From NCBI GenBank assembly GCA_950295325.1, contig OX485805.1, forward strand, positions 44,664,758-44,728,757: 64,000 nucleotides of DNA, read 5' to 3'. The notes below the pieces were generated by a model. That model saw only the letters and a list, made by a program, of their open reading frames with translations, made no database searches and was not told the origin of the DNA. The DNA comes from Polytrichum commune. Taxonomy: Eukaryota; Streptophyta; Polytrichopsida; Polytrichales; Polytrichaceae. Of this stretch, positions 34,533 to 44,787 are shown piece by piece (within the stretch, counting starts at the first letter, position 1; every line of letters starts with the position of its first letter). The position numbers and the translations under genes are program-made.

Positions 34533-35396
34533 CTAGAACACCCTAATAGTTCCGGACTTAAAAAACCCTTGAATGAAAAATTGCTTTAGCGTATCGTCGT
34601 TGAGCATGGTACCCACAAATCTAGTGCACACTAAATCAAACCTCCTAATGTAAGCCGAAATTTCTTCCTCCCTTCCTTGCTTCAATGACGACAATGCCCT
34701 TAATGCGGTACTTTGACCCACTTCCGGCCTAAATTCGTTAACAAACTCCCTTTGTAATTGTTCCCATCCCCTAAAATGTCCCTCGGCATGATCCCGATAC
34801 CATTCATAGGCTTCCCCCTCTAGAGTGGTAGGAAACCACACTAACCAATAACCCGGGTCGGTTATGAGGAAGCTAGCCAACCGTTCGATATACCGTTCCA
34901 TGTGCCGAGAGGGGTCCTCATCCTTGGTCCCATAAAATTTAGGGAGATGAGATGGCATATCCATCGCCGCTAAATTTTGTGGAACCACAATTGGTAGGCC
35001 TCTTGGCCTAACCAATGGGTCTATTGGAGGTATAGGAGGTATGGGCGGAATTGGGGGTATGGGTGGTGGATCCATCCCCCGTTCCTCGGCCATGGTGACC
35101 GGTGAACTATTCAACAATCCCCTATCAACTTCTACCGGGAATTCTTCTCTAAGTGTGTAATTTTCCGAAGAAGTTTCACCACTCAATTTGGAGGGAGTGA
35201 TCTCCTCTTCAAGTTGAGCTCCAAGTTCTAAGGTGTCTAGAATTGACCTAGTCCTAGGTTCGACGTTCAAACAACTCTCTATTCTAACATTATCTTGTTC
35301 TAATCTATCACTGATTTTAGAGGACCGCCTCTTTCGAGTAGATTTCTCTAGTCCTACTATCAAACTTGGTTTTTGTGAGCGAGTCCTACCTTGCAT
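34533..35396 (-). CDS. gag: Gypsy gag, 287 codons, ends early by a frame change
   Basis: The retrotransposon gag domain is recognisable from YGTKDEDPSRHMERYIE, WLVWFPTTLEGEAYEWY and FVNEFRPEVGQS. A run of Pro-Pro-Ile repeats lies upstream of it. The frame stops at 34533 within a conserved gag segment and the continuation lies in the pol frame, one base off. No classic slippery heptamer is visible at the junction, so a one-base deletion is more likely than programmed frameshifting. The zinc knuckles are consequently encoded in the other frame. Confidence 0.9.
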   Translation of the reverse strand: MQGRTRSQKPSLIVGLEKSTRKRRSSKISDRLEQDNVRIESCLNVEPRTRSILDTLELGAQLEEEITPSKLSGETSSENYTLREEFPVEVDRGLLNSSPVTMAEERGMDPPPIPPIPPIPPIPPIDPLVRPRGLPIVVPQNLAAMDMPSHLPKFYGTKDEDPSRHMERYIERLASFLITDPGYWLVWFPTTLEGEAYEWYRDHAEGHFRGWEQLQREFVNEFRPEVGQSTALRALSSLKQGREEEISAYIRRFDLVCTRFVGTMLNDDTLKQFFIQGFFKSGTIRVF

Positions 35397-36279
35397 TCCA
35401 TAAGAATCGATCGACCCTCACTTGACCACACATAATCCTAGCAATTCCCCTCTTAATATTTTCACTTGTCTTGGTGTGGTTATAATTTTTTTAGGAGGTG
35501 AGGAAAAGAACCTGCAAGCCCACTTAGGTGAAAGAATCCCAATAGGGGATAGGCATGTTCATGTTAATTTTTTGGTTAAGTCGGAGCATCACCTCCGCAC
35601 CTTCCCGCAAATTAACACTCACCACAATACCGATTGTGAGGGGGTGACCTTCCGAGTAGATTATGTTAAAAGTCGAGGCTTCACCCTTCAACTTCTCACA
35701 CCATCCACAATTCGGGAATTACCCTCTACAACGGATAACAACAATCACGAGTACAAAAGACATTCCTTAATTAGTTAATGAGTTCACTTTGAAGAAATAA
35801 ACATACCTTGAGCAATCGCATCCCCCTGTGACTTAGCACTCCCCTCAATCGTGACTCAATGTAACAACACCATAAACTTTGTGAAATATTAATTTAATCT
35901 AGAGCATGAAATGACAACTCCTAAAACTTTGAGACTCACCCCGAGGTGAGTGTCAAAGTTCAATGTCCTAAGGTGAATTTACCCTCTAATGTTTTAATGA
36001 GCTACTCGGTTATAGGTTCCTTTTAAGTTCTTAGCAAATCCCCAAAAAGGTTGAGGACGTACCTTCGCCGCGCTCCTTCCTCAAAAATGAATTTGCGTAA
36101 TTGACAATGCAATTCATTCCAAGGAATAGTTGAAATACAATTAATTCAAATGTAACCCAAAGAGAGAATACTTACCGAGTTTCGGGTGCTCCTTCCCTTC
36201 TCTCAAGTTTGTGTCTCCAATTTTTCCTAGTTGCCTCCAAGTCTCCTAGTCGCCTCCAAGTCTTGTAACTACCTTCCGC

Positions 36280-36301
36280 TTCGCTCCCGGCGGACGCACC
36301 A
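36280..36301 (-). promoter_or_regulatory. Primer-binding site of the gypsy element
   Basis: Four bases inside the 5' LTR, on the coding strand, the sequence begins TGGTGCGTCCGCCGGGAG. It starts with TGG, complementary to a tRNA CCA end, and continues as the complement of an acceptor and T-stem. I did not assign the tRNA. Confidence 0.75.
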
Positions 36302-36305
36302 ATTA

Positions 36306-38089
36306 TGTGAGGCCAAACCCCCCACCCTTAAGCGTCCGTAGTCCGAGTAGTGGGTTTGGGCTCACATTCCTCCGCGGTATTGGATTTGGACTTGGATGAG
36401 TCCATAGTGCAAGGTTCACCCTTCAAGTGGTCTTGGATTTAACTTTGGTCTTTGCTTCCTTTGTCTTGCCATCGCGAGAGTGCTCCACATTCTCCATTAA
36501 GTTGTGCACGTGGTTTATTTTTAAAGAGAGGATGCAAGTGTTAAAAAAAACACTATTCTCTATAGTCAATCTCAAATACATTTACTTGTGAAAGCCACAC
36601 ATAACACTAACTAGCATAATGTAACTAACTACTTGTCTATGAGCTAATTAGGTAGGCTATCTACTAAGCTCCTTCATGAACCCATCTCTTTACTTTCTAA
36701 TTACATAAACCTAGCTCCTTCATAAACCCAGCTCCTTCATAAACCCAGCTCCTTCATGAACCCAGCTCCTTAGCTTCTAACTAAACAAACCCAGGTCCTT
36801 CATAAACCCAGCTCTTTACTTTCTAACTAAACAAACCCAGCTCCTTCATAAACCCAGCTCCTTCATGAACCCACAACTTTGTAGTTGTAATCCCCAACTA
36901 CCTCACTAATTATTCAAGCCCTTAACTAATCTTCCTACCTAATTTCCCTAATTCTACTAACAACCCCTTTCTAATCACACAATTCTTCTCTAATCCTAAA
37001 ATCCTAAAATCCTAGAGAGGAGAGGGGGAGAGAGAATTTCCTAACTTCACTAAGACTAACTAATCCACACAAGTATATTTTTGCACTCATCACAACATCA
37101 AGTGCTCAACTCTTAAACATGGAACTTGCAACCACGTGTATTCAAAACATGAACTTAAAGTACCACAAATTGGAATCATGAATTAACTTTAAAATCCTTC
37201 ACGTCAACACTAATTCTACCAAGAGGTCAAGCCCTCTTCAAGGCTAACAAGCCTTGGCTCTCAAACTAAAAACTAAGCACACACATGTGCTCCAATATGG
37301 CTTCCCACACCCACACTTATAACTCGTGGGGTGCCTTGGAGCACAAAGGAAAGAGAGGATGAGTGAGGGAAGAATGAGGGATTATATAGTAAGCTTGAGG
37401 GGGTGAGCACCCTCAAGGCTCACGATAAGCCCTTGAGATTTCCTCCTACTTAGTAGGCGCCAATCCTATCTTCTAAGCCTTCCTCCCTCAAATGATCAAC
37501 AAGGATCCTAATTCGAACATTTAACTAGCCTTGGCTTTCTACCTACCACACTTTACCAAACTTGGGATGCTTCAACCCAAACTTAGCCTCCTTCGCTTTC
37601 CGCCGCCATAACTTTCTCCCCTTACTTTCCCAAATCGTCGCTCACCACTTAATTCAAACCACGATGCTTAACTCGTGATTTGATTGGTGCTTTGAGAATT
37701 TGCTTATCCTCCACCTTGCATTCTTCCTTGGGCCTTCCCCATTAAGTGGCCATGATGAGGTGGTCCACTTGTGCGCTCCATGTGATCCTCCATTCATCCC
37801 AATTCGAATGCACTTGCCTCTTGAGTCACTTTGGTTGTCTCCATCCATTTGTACTAGCCTACTCACTAACTACTCAATCCAAGTTCTCCTTACCTATCCT
37901 CATTCACTCAAATCCTTCCGAAGGTAAAAACACAATAACAACTCACATCCTAGCCTCTTACAACATGGTACTTCTAAGACTAACATTTCACTCTTTTTAT
38001 ATTTTTGTGAAGTAACATGCTACTTCAAAGTGCATCAACTAACGTTTCAAGGGTCTAAGACTAAATGTGGGCACCCTTTTGGGCTCACA
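36306..38089 (-). repeat. 5' LTR of the gypsy element (right copy)
   Basis: Same length and, wherever compared, same sequence as the left LTR, including the poly-A run 'gttaaaaaaaacac'. It presumably carries the promoter. On the coding strand it begins TGTGAGCCC. Confidence 0.95.
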
Positions 38090-38094
38090 CATGT
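38090..38094. other. Target-site duplication, right copy (CATGT)
   Basis: Matches 27308-27312. The sequence after it continues the interrupted gene-1 remnant up to about 38200. Confidence 0.93.
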
Positions 38095-38543
38095 GGTGTT
38101 CTCGGATTTGTGATTTCGTCGTCGGTTGTATGGGCACAGGTGCTGGTCTGAACAGCAGGGCCCTCCTGGACGATTAACGATTGTTCTCCTCTTTGTCCAT
38201 GTATTGTTTACATACGGTCCTCAATCATACGTGGGGGTGTACGCACAACCCTCAATTGTTGACCTTCTTCTGCCCTCTTTATCGTTTCCTTTATCAATAA
38301 GATTTTTGGTTTGTGCATTCGATTATGTTTTCTTCCATCTATAGCATTAGTGAGGCTCCTAGACGTATGCTTAAAACGTTTTTTTGGAATGCGCGTTCGT
38401 CTTTGTGCGTGAGGTTCTCCAATGGTGCACCAAAATTTGTTTGTCAATTTTGGGCCATGTATCTCCACATATATTCTATCCTCTCTTGTATGCATTGCGG
38501 TGGTGGTTGGGTTGATCATTTCCTGGTGGTTGGTCTAGGTGGT

Positions 38544-41500
38544 ATGGCGTTGCATGTGGGTGATAGTTCATTGGAGTTGTCGACGTATGCATCGTCATCC
38601 GATGCTGAATGTGAACTGTCTTCCCCGTCGGCAGATAGTAATGGTGTGCCAAACGTGAGGGGGTTGTTTGTGGATACATCCTCCCATGAATCTTTGGAAG
38701 TCCACGAACAATCTCTACATTCCGGAGATGACCACGATGACATTCCGTTGTGTGCCGGTTTCGGGAGGGAGCAATGGGTTGGCCTTGATGTCGTTCTACT
38801 CAACGAGGTTGGTGTCCCGGTGGCAGATGGCATATGTAGAAACTCCAATCCCCGTGATTGTGTCGATGCCAACGCCCTAGGTCTCGATGATGTTGGCGTG
38901 TGCATCTTGAACTTTTTGCTTCCGCTAGAGGTCCCGGTGACATGGAGATTTTCCTTGCGTCGATGGCCACTTCATCAAATTCTACATGAGGAAGTGAGTT
39001 TGTGGGATCATGAGCGGCGGCATAAGCAAACACAATTAGCTTGTTGGCCAAAACATGTCCTCGCAAAGGCCTCCGTAGATATAATTCAAACCGTGTGCCT
39101 CGCGGAGATAAGGAGCGTCGATGGGATCGGCTTTTGGGGGACGAATCTATCCGTCTAGTGTCTGGCAATGATTGTTGCGTGAGGAAATGTTGCCAATTTT
39201 TCCCGTGGGAGAAAATTAGGTCTCTGCGTCAAGAGATGTGGCTTGCGGATTTTCGTATGAGGTCGGCTAAGAAACTCGAGGTCCACAGAAATTTGCACCT
39301 TGATACCCATGGGCATAAGGTGGTGACACTTGAGAATGTTGATGTGTGTTGTACAGTGTGGTATACCATCCACGCCGTCTCCAAGGCTGACTTTTATAGG
39401 TTTCGAAAGTATTCATCGTTGGGTCGCCTCTCTCGATTTCATGGCAACTCGGGCACAAAGAAACCTAGGGAGGCTACACTGCAAGCGTCCGCGACACTAT
39501 CCACCATCATAGTGCCATTGGCCGATGCAATGCCCCACAAGACGAGGACATTGTCGTCAGGGGAGAAGGTTGTTCAAATGGTGTTGCCCACGGGCACAAA
39601 ATGGAAGAACATCTTAACGGACATCAATGAAGTGGGTCGCATAGCGGAATGTGGGCCCATTTCTTTGTCCAAGTTGAGTGTGATTAAAACCAGCAGTTTG
39701 CGGAATACATTTTGAAAAAACCCGGGGACAAGTTCGCAAGGTGTACGACGTGTGAAAAATACAAAGGTCTTCGAGACGCCCACCCCATAGGCACTGAATC
39801 TCATTCCAGACACCAGAAAAAATATATTGAGCATGTCAACAATCAAGAGGCACACCGTCAAGATTACTATAAGAATCGTGCTCTATCCATAATGAGGCCC
39901 ATAGAGGTTCTAACAGTCATCCATGATAAAATGAACCACGCCAAAACCGCATGCCCTTGTTATGCACGCAAAATAAAGGCCACGGATGGTCTCTTCAAGT
40001 TGCCCGTAGCTGTCACAGGTTTGTATGAAATCACAACTACGTGTTTAAAGTCTATCCAATTTTCTTGGGTGTGTTTGACAAATGTCCAACTCCATACATC
40101 CGTTTAGTGGTTATTTGATTATTTTGTTCACGCATCGTTTGTTTTTTCCAGGTATTATTGCCCACGGCCATGGGGACGTAAAGTATGCCCATTATGGTTT
40201 GGATTTTTACCCTGGGGATGCTAACCACACGGTGGGTTCATTTGCAAGATTCTTGCGCGATCTTGAGAAGCCACCGGTACATTCTTTCCGTGCATTTTTT
40301 GATGGTTGTGGAACCACATCCCTTTATGAGGCAGTGCTTGCGGGGAAGGAGGTTTGTATGTCGTCATTGCCAGAACCACCCGCAGAATCCATTTGTGCAA
40401 AACCATTGCCTCCAACTCTCCACGTTCAACTTGATAATTGTGCGAAGGACAATAAATGTCGATACGTATTTTATTTTTGGTCATTGCTCGTAGCGAAAGG
40501 AATCTTCAAGGAGGTGTTTGTGTCTTTTTTAATGGTGGGACATACACACGACAACATTGATGCATCATTCGGACGGTGGAGCATGAAGTTGCATGAAGAA
40601 GATTTTCCAACCATACCTCTTCTTATGAAATCGTATATGGATTTGGACCATATGCCAGTAATTCCGCACATGATTGAGGAAATACCAGATTTCAAGGCCT
40701 TCATCAACTCATACATGTTGAAGGGAGGGGACCGTTTGGTGGGGCACACCAAAGCACAACAATTCCGATTTTATATGAGAAATGATGGTCTCCCAGCGAT
40801 GCAATTCAAGCTTTTGTGCACATCTCCTAATTGGGGCCCGGATGATGGTATACTCATATGACGTCAAGACAATGATGGCAAATGTTTGCTTCTGGATGGG
40901 GATCCAAAGCCTTGCAAACCCGACCCCATGAGGAATGGGCCGGAAATCATCAAAGGCATATCCGGATTCATTGAATATTGGAAAGAGTTGTGTGAGGAGG
41001 ACATCACTAGACGTGTTAGAGATACTTATGAACCTTTGATTGCGTATTGGGATCGCATTCGCTCGGCCCTAATGACACTTGGTGGCGACACCCGTACAAC
41101 TTTAACACAAGGGTTTTGGCCACAAAGCCGTTTAACGGTCCGACACCATGTTTTTTAGCAATGGAGACGTTCGTGAAGAGTTCGCAATGGACGAGCATTA
41201 CGTTGGCCCTGCCCGCAATCGACCGGCACCGTCGTTTCGTGTAGGTGCTGATTGCCATGAAGGTTATTTGGTCCTTGTACGAGCAGGGGATGAGGAACAT
41301 CCCAAGCCAATTTGGTTGGTGAAAGCATTGTTTTCACCCAATTTTGTTCGAATTAGCCCCAATTTTCGTGAAATTGAGGTGGAATATTGTCGTCCAAGCA
41401 CTAAAGACCAAAACGTGCTACGCACTTATTTAGGTTGGGACACCAAAAAGAATTTGAAGTGGACAATGGACTTAGCGTACATACCGGTTTGGATAAACAC

Positions 41501-41663
41501 GGATACTATACTCTGTGCTTGGAAGCCGCGTAAAGGTTCCAAAACAGAAACAATGACCATCCCCCAAAAACATATAGATTTTGCCAAAGACAACTTGGCA
41601 CGTATTGCAGCGGCAGAAAATGACGTCGAGAATGGATATGAAGTGGAAGATGGAGATCCCTAA
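38544..41663 (+). pseudogene. DUF7869-like protein, gene 2 of copy 2, decayed but full length
   Basis: Exons are 38544-40018 and 40152-41663, with the intron at the same place and phase as copy 1. The ATG at 38544 follows a GGTCTAG acceptor. Conserved blocks are DCVDANALGLDDVGV, DCCVRKCCQFFP, AMPHKTRTLSSGEKV, HGHGDVKYAHY, QLDNCAKDNK and VGHTHDNIDASFGRWS. The frame is broken near 39045 and 39690 (one base lost each) and near 41155 (one extra T in a T run). It also has an in-frame TGA at 40859-40861 where copy 1 has Trp. The C-terminal ~170 residues (to the stop at 41663), absent from truncated copy 1, are basic and aromatic (LGWDTKKNLKWTMDLAYIPVW) and end in an acidic tail. I do not recognise that part. 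Confidence 0.8.
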
Positions 41664-42290
41664 ACATAACATAGGTGGGAATGGGGATATTAACTAAAAT
41701 GAGCCAATTGGGCCATTATGAGACAATTCGTACCAATGGGAACGTGCATTGGGAACGTGGTTCACGAGTAAATATCCGTGAATTGCCATCATTGACAAGG
41801 TTTAGAACAAGAGGAAGGTCATCAACATAGACTAGGGCACTATTTCATGCACATTGGTGTATATATATAAGCTAAAATAATGCTTATTCTAGCCCACATA
41901 AAAACTTAGCCCAGTTGTCACCATGGGTGTTCACTCGTGACCAACCAACACCCCGCAACAGATGAGCCTAGTATATCCATAATACAACATAAGTCGATAC
42001 CACTAAGGAACAACCATGCGCATGTCAACAACTGGATGCAAATATAATGGGCCTAATCATAAAAGCTATCATGGGCACTTAATACTACTCAGAGAATACA
42101 AATACATCTAACCACGAGTGAACGCCCGTGACCAATCAACGCCATGCAACACACGATGCAAGATCCATAACACATGAAGGAAGGTCTACATGTCATATCC
42201 GACTACACAAATGAGGGTCAAAAAATCATTTGATTGAATCATAGATGCCACAGTGGGCACAAAAAATGTGAACAAAGTATATGAATTGTT
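41664..42290. other. Junction between copy 2 and copy 3
   Basis: No gene is seen. Degenerate type-3 half-sites occur near 41920 ('caccatgggtgttcactcgtgacc') and 42110 ('ccacgagtgaacgcccgtgacc'), so copy 3 begins before ~41920. No terminal repeat was recognised. Confidence 0.5.
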
Positions 42291-42293
42291 GTA

Positions 42294-44576
42294 TCCACGG
42301 GTGAACACCCGTGGAAAATCTATCACCATAAAGGTCCGGCTATCTACAAGAGGAGTATGAATCCTTAATCATTTTCAACATCTTGTCATGAGGTTGTCTT
42401 TGAGCTATAGTACATTGCTTGCGCTTGACTTCTTCAAGCCGTTTTTTCTCCTCCATCAAAACTGTAGCTTCTCGAAGTTGTTTCACCCTTGCAGCCACGT
42501 AATCAGACATGGATGAGGTGGTATTGGGTGAACTACACCTCCAACATCCAGAACTATTTCCCGAGCCCGTGGGCTCATTGGGGTGAGTGGTTTGGAGAGA
42601 AAGGTGTCTCTTCACCCGAGCGCGTGTGACCGGACCCGCAACATCGACCGGAACAGCCTCCTCAACCGCGACCGGAACAGCCACCGCAACCGCGAGCGCA
42701 ACATCGTGTGTTTGGAGCATATGTGTCTACCACAACAAACGACAAATTGATATTAGAATCCCTGGGATGAAACACAACTAAAAAAATTGGGATTCATGTG
42801 GAAAATGAATTACCTTAGGGCATGGAGATGTCACTTCGGCGAAGTCGGCGTTAGCATCCGGAGGACGTTGTCGACATGGTGGACTGGCAATATAGTTCTT
42901 AGGTCGCGTTTGGAATGGGGAATGCTGTTAGGATACAATAACATAAGAGTCCATGGAAGAAGGACATTATGTGCAAGAGGAGCCCGTCCGTTGCCCTTTA
43001 GTAAAGATGAACATGTTCAAAACATATGAATTATAGCCGACTAAGTCCTACATATTAAAATTCGCTATGACAACCATAATTCCCAAAAACACAACTAACA
43101 TTGTCCAAGTGGCCTGATACATTCATTGAATCAACTACCACATTGCCACGGGTGAACACCCGTGGGACAATGCCAGACATTCACTGTGGTCGGAAATAGT
43201 CGGGTATTCTCTAACACCGCAGTGTTGCAAAGTAGTAGACTCTCAGTGAGATACATTCATGACCATGACATGTTTGCATGAAGAAAATCCACAAAACCAA
43301 AACAAGTTTCAAATGAAGTTGAAAGGCAACAAAGTTTCAGATCCACTCATTTCAAATACAATGTACCGATAGTGCAAATGTGCACTATAGGCGGCCCCAA
43401 TAGGGAATCTACATTAACATCTGAGCCTCTGGAACCATACGGGCAGAAGTCAGTATTTTATGTCTAACTAATGATTGCTTATAAATCAGAGAACTTGGCA
43501 GCTCTAGATTGAAGGGTCCCTGTCCCGATGGATAAGGGTTGCTCCCCACAAAATCTGGCACATACTGTTGAGAACTCAAGAGCCTTTGCAGGTAACTATG
43601 CAGAGTATCCAAGCTTTGGTTTGACATAAATGGTACAGGGTTAATGTAGCTCCCAGGAGGGTTTGGGATGCATTTGTAAGGGGAGTCATCAACAAGTAAT
43701 GTAGTCCTATGACTGGGTTGCTTCGTATGCGGCACTGGATGCGTCCGGCTCCACTCAAAAAATGCGCACAGGTCTTTCATGAAGAAGCTTGAATCAGCAT
43801 TCATAGGACTAGGAAGAACTTGTCCTCTCTCATCCTTCAGAGTGTGACACAATTCTTGCCCAAACACATACTCTGGATGTCTACAACCATTGAAGAAGTG
43901 CCGGACAATTGGCTGAAGATTCTTCATAAGCTTCGACGACCAGATGACAACATGGAAGTTTGAGAGAACAAAACGCAGAAAGCGTCCCAGTCCTCTCCTA
44001 GGTATGAGGGCACTATATGGGAGAAAGAGTGGAACCAACTCCCCAGTTATCTGAGGGCTATGTTGTGATTCAAGAGTCTTCCTGGTGTTGACATTGTCGC
44101 ACTTTGTTGACCTCACCAGGATCCCGTTCACATCCAGCACTAACCATATCTTCTCTCTCCGATGGACAACAGTGGTTGGAGAGGTGAGGATCTGGCGATG
44201 ACAAAATTGAAAGTCATTGTAAAGAATTTCTATCTAAGGAAAAAGTATATTCTACATGATTTTTATCGAATGAAACAACACGTTGGGTACACATGAGTAT
44301 GCAAGATAAAAGAATGCCTCCACATTTATGGATTAGTTTTGCGAGATCGAGGAAAATATCGTACCGAAGGTGGTATTCCGGCAGTGGCTGTATGACCTAT
44401 GACCACATGCACACATGACTTATGAGATCCACACGCTCAAACCCATAATCTCCCACGGGTGAACACCCGTGGGCACAATATCAAAAGTCCCTTATATAAA
44501 TATTACTCGAGAGATAACAATTTGTATGGAAATTGAAAAGTATAAACAGGTGGTCCCACGGGTGTTCACCCGTGGG
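42294..44576. repeat. Type-3 palindromes (arm CCCACGGGTG) in the 3' half of gene 1 copy 3
   Basis: Sites lie at about 42294-42315, 43145-43167, 44452-44473 and 44555-44576. The centre is always TT or AA. They fall downstream of the stop codon, between the last exons, and in the introns flanking the small exon 44701-44611. Confidence 0.93.
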
Positions 44577-44701
44577 ACCAATTGCATTCAAATAACACTA
44601 TATATGATACCTTGAGCTTGGCTTAGGGGGGGATCCCCACCATGTGCAGGGTCGTCATGAGAACTCGGTGGAATGACATCCCGTTCTGCCGCAACCAACA
44701 C
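42340..44701 (-). CDS. FCP1/NIF-like HAD domain and tail exons, gene 1 of copy 3 (3' part)
   Basis: A small exon 44701-44611 follows a TTGCAACAG acceptor and reads VLVAAERDVIPPSS. The HAD exon (about 44180-43409) follows GTCATCGCCAG and reads WLVLDVNGILV (D-x-N-G again), VVIWSSK, YVFGQELC and LLVDDSPYKC. An exon ending CCTAAG|GTAATT at 42814 (PDANADFAEVTSPCPK) and the last exon 42726-42340 follow. The latter has an Ala/Val repeat and a charged helix ending ...KDSYSSCR. These match the last two exons of copy 1 in order and composition. The phase between the small exon and the HAD exon does not fit the obvious sites, so one splice site is misplaced or a base has been lost. Confidence 0.6.
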
Positions 44702-44787
44702 CTGTTGCAAAGACACTTTTAGAAATCTTGACGAGTTTGCTTCCACCGCCAAACACAATATAGCATTGGAAAGGGAGTATGTATTAC

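Larger units (their letters stand above)
27313..38089 (-). mobile_element. Complete Ty3/gypsy LTR retrotransposon, 10777 bp, non-chromodomain type
   Basis: The LTRs (27313-29096 and 36306-38089) are both 1784 bp, begin TGTGAG and end CTCACA. A CATGT target duplication flanks the element. Coding sense is on the minus strand, so the 5' LTR is the right-hand one. The order is gag, protease, reverse transcriptase, RNase H, integrase, which defines Ty3/gypsy. No chromodomain is seen after the integrase. Identical LTR length and identity at every stretch I compared point to a recent insertion. It interrupts a relic of the composite element. Expression competence is doubtful because gag and pol are out of frame and the RT motif is altered. 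Confidence 0.95.

Noticed and set aside
34521..34560. Programmed -1 frameshift between gag and pol
   Set aside because: No slippery heptamer is visible, and the break falls within conserved gag sequence upstream of the zinc knuckles. A single-base loss fits better.
29158..35396. Plus-strand open frames antisense to gag and pol
   Set aside because: Shadows of the minus-strand coding frame; no independent motifs.
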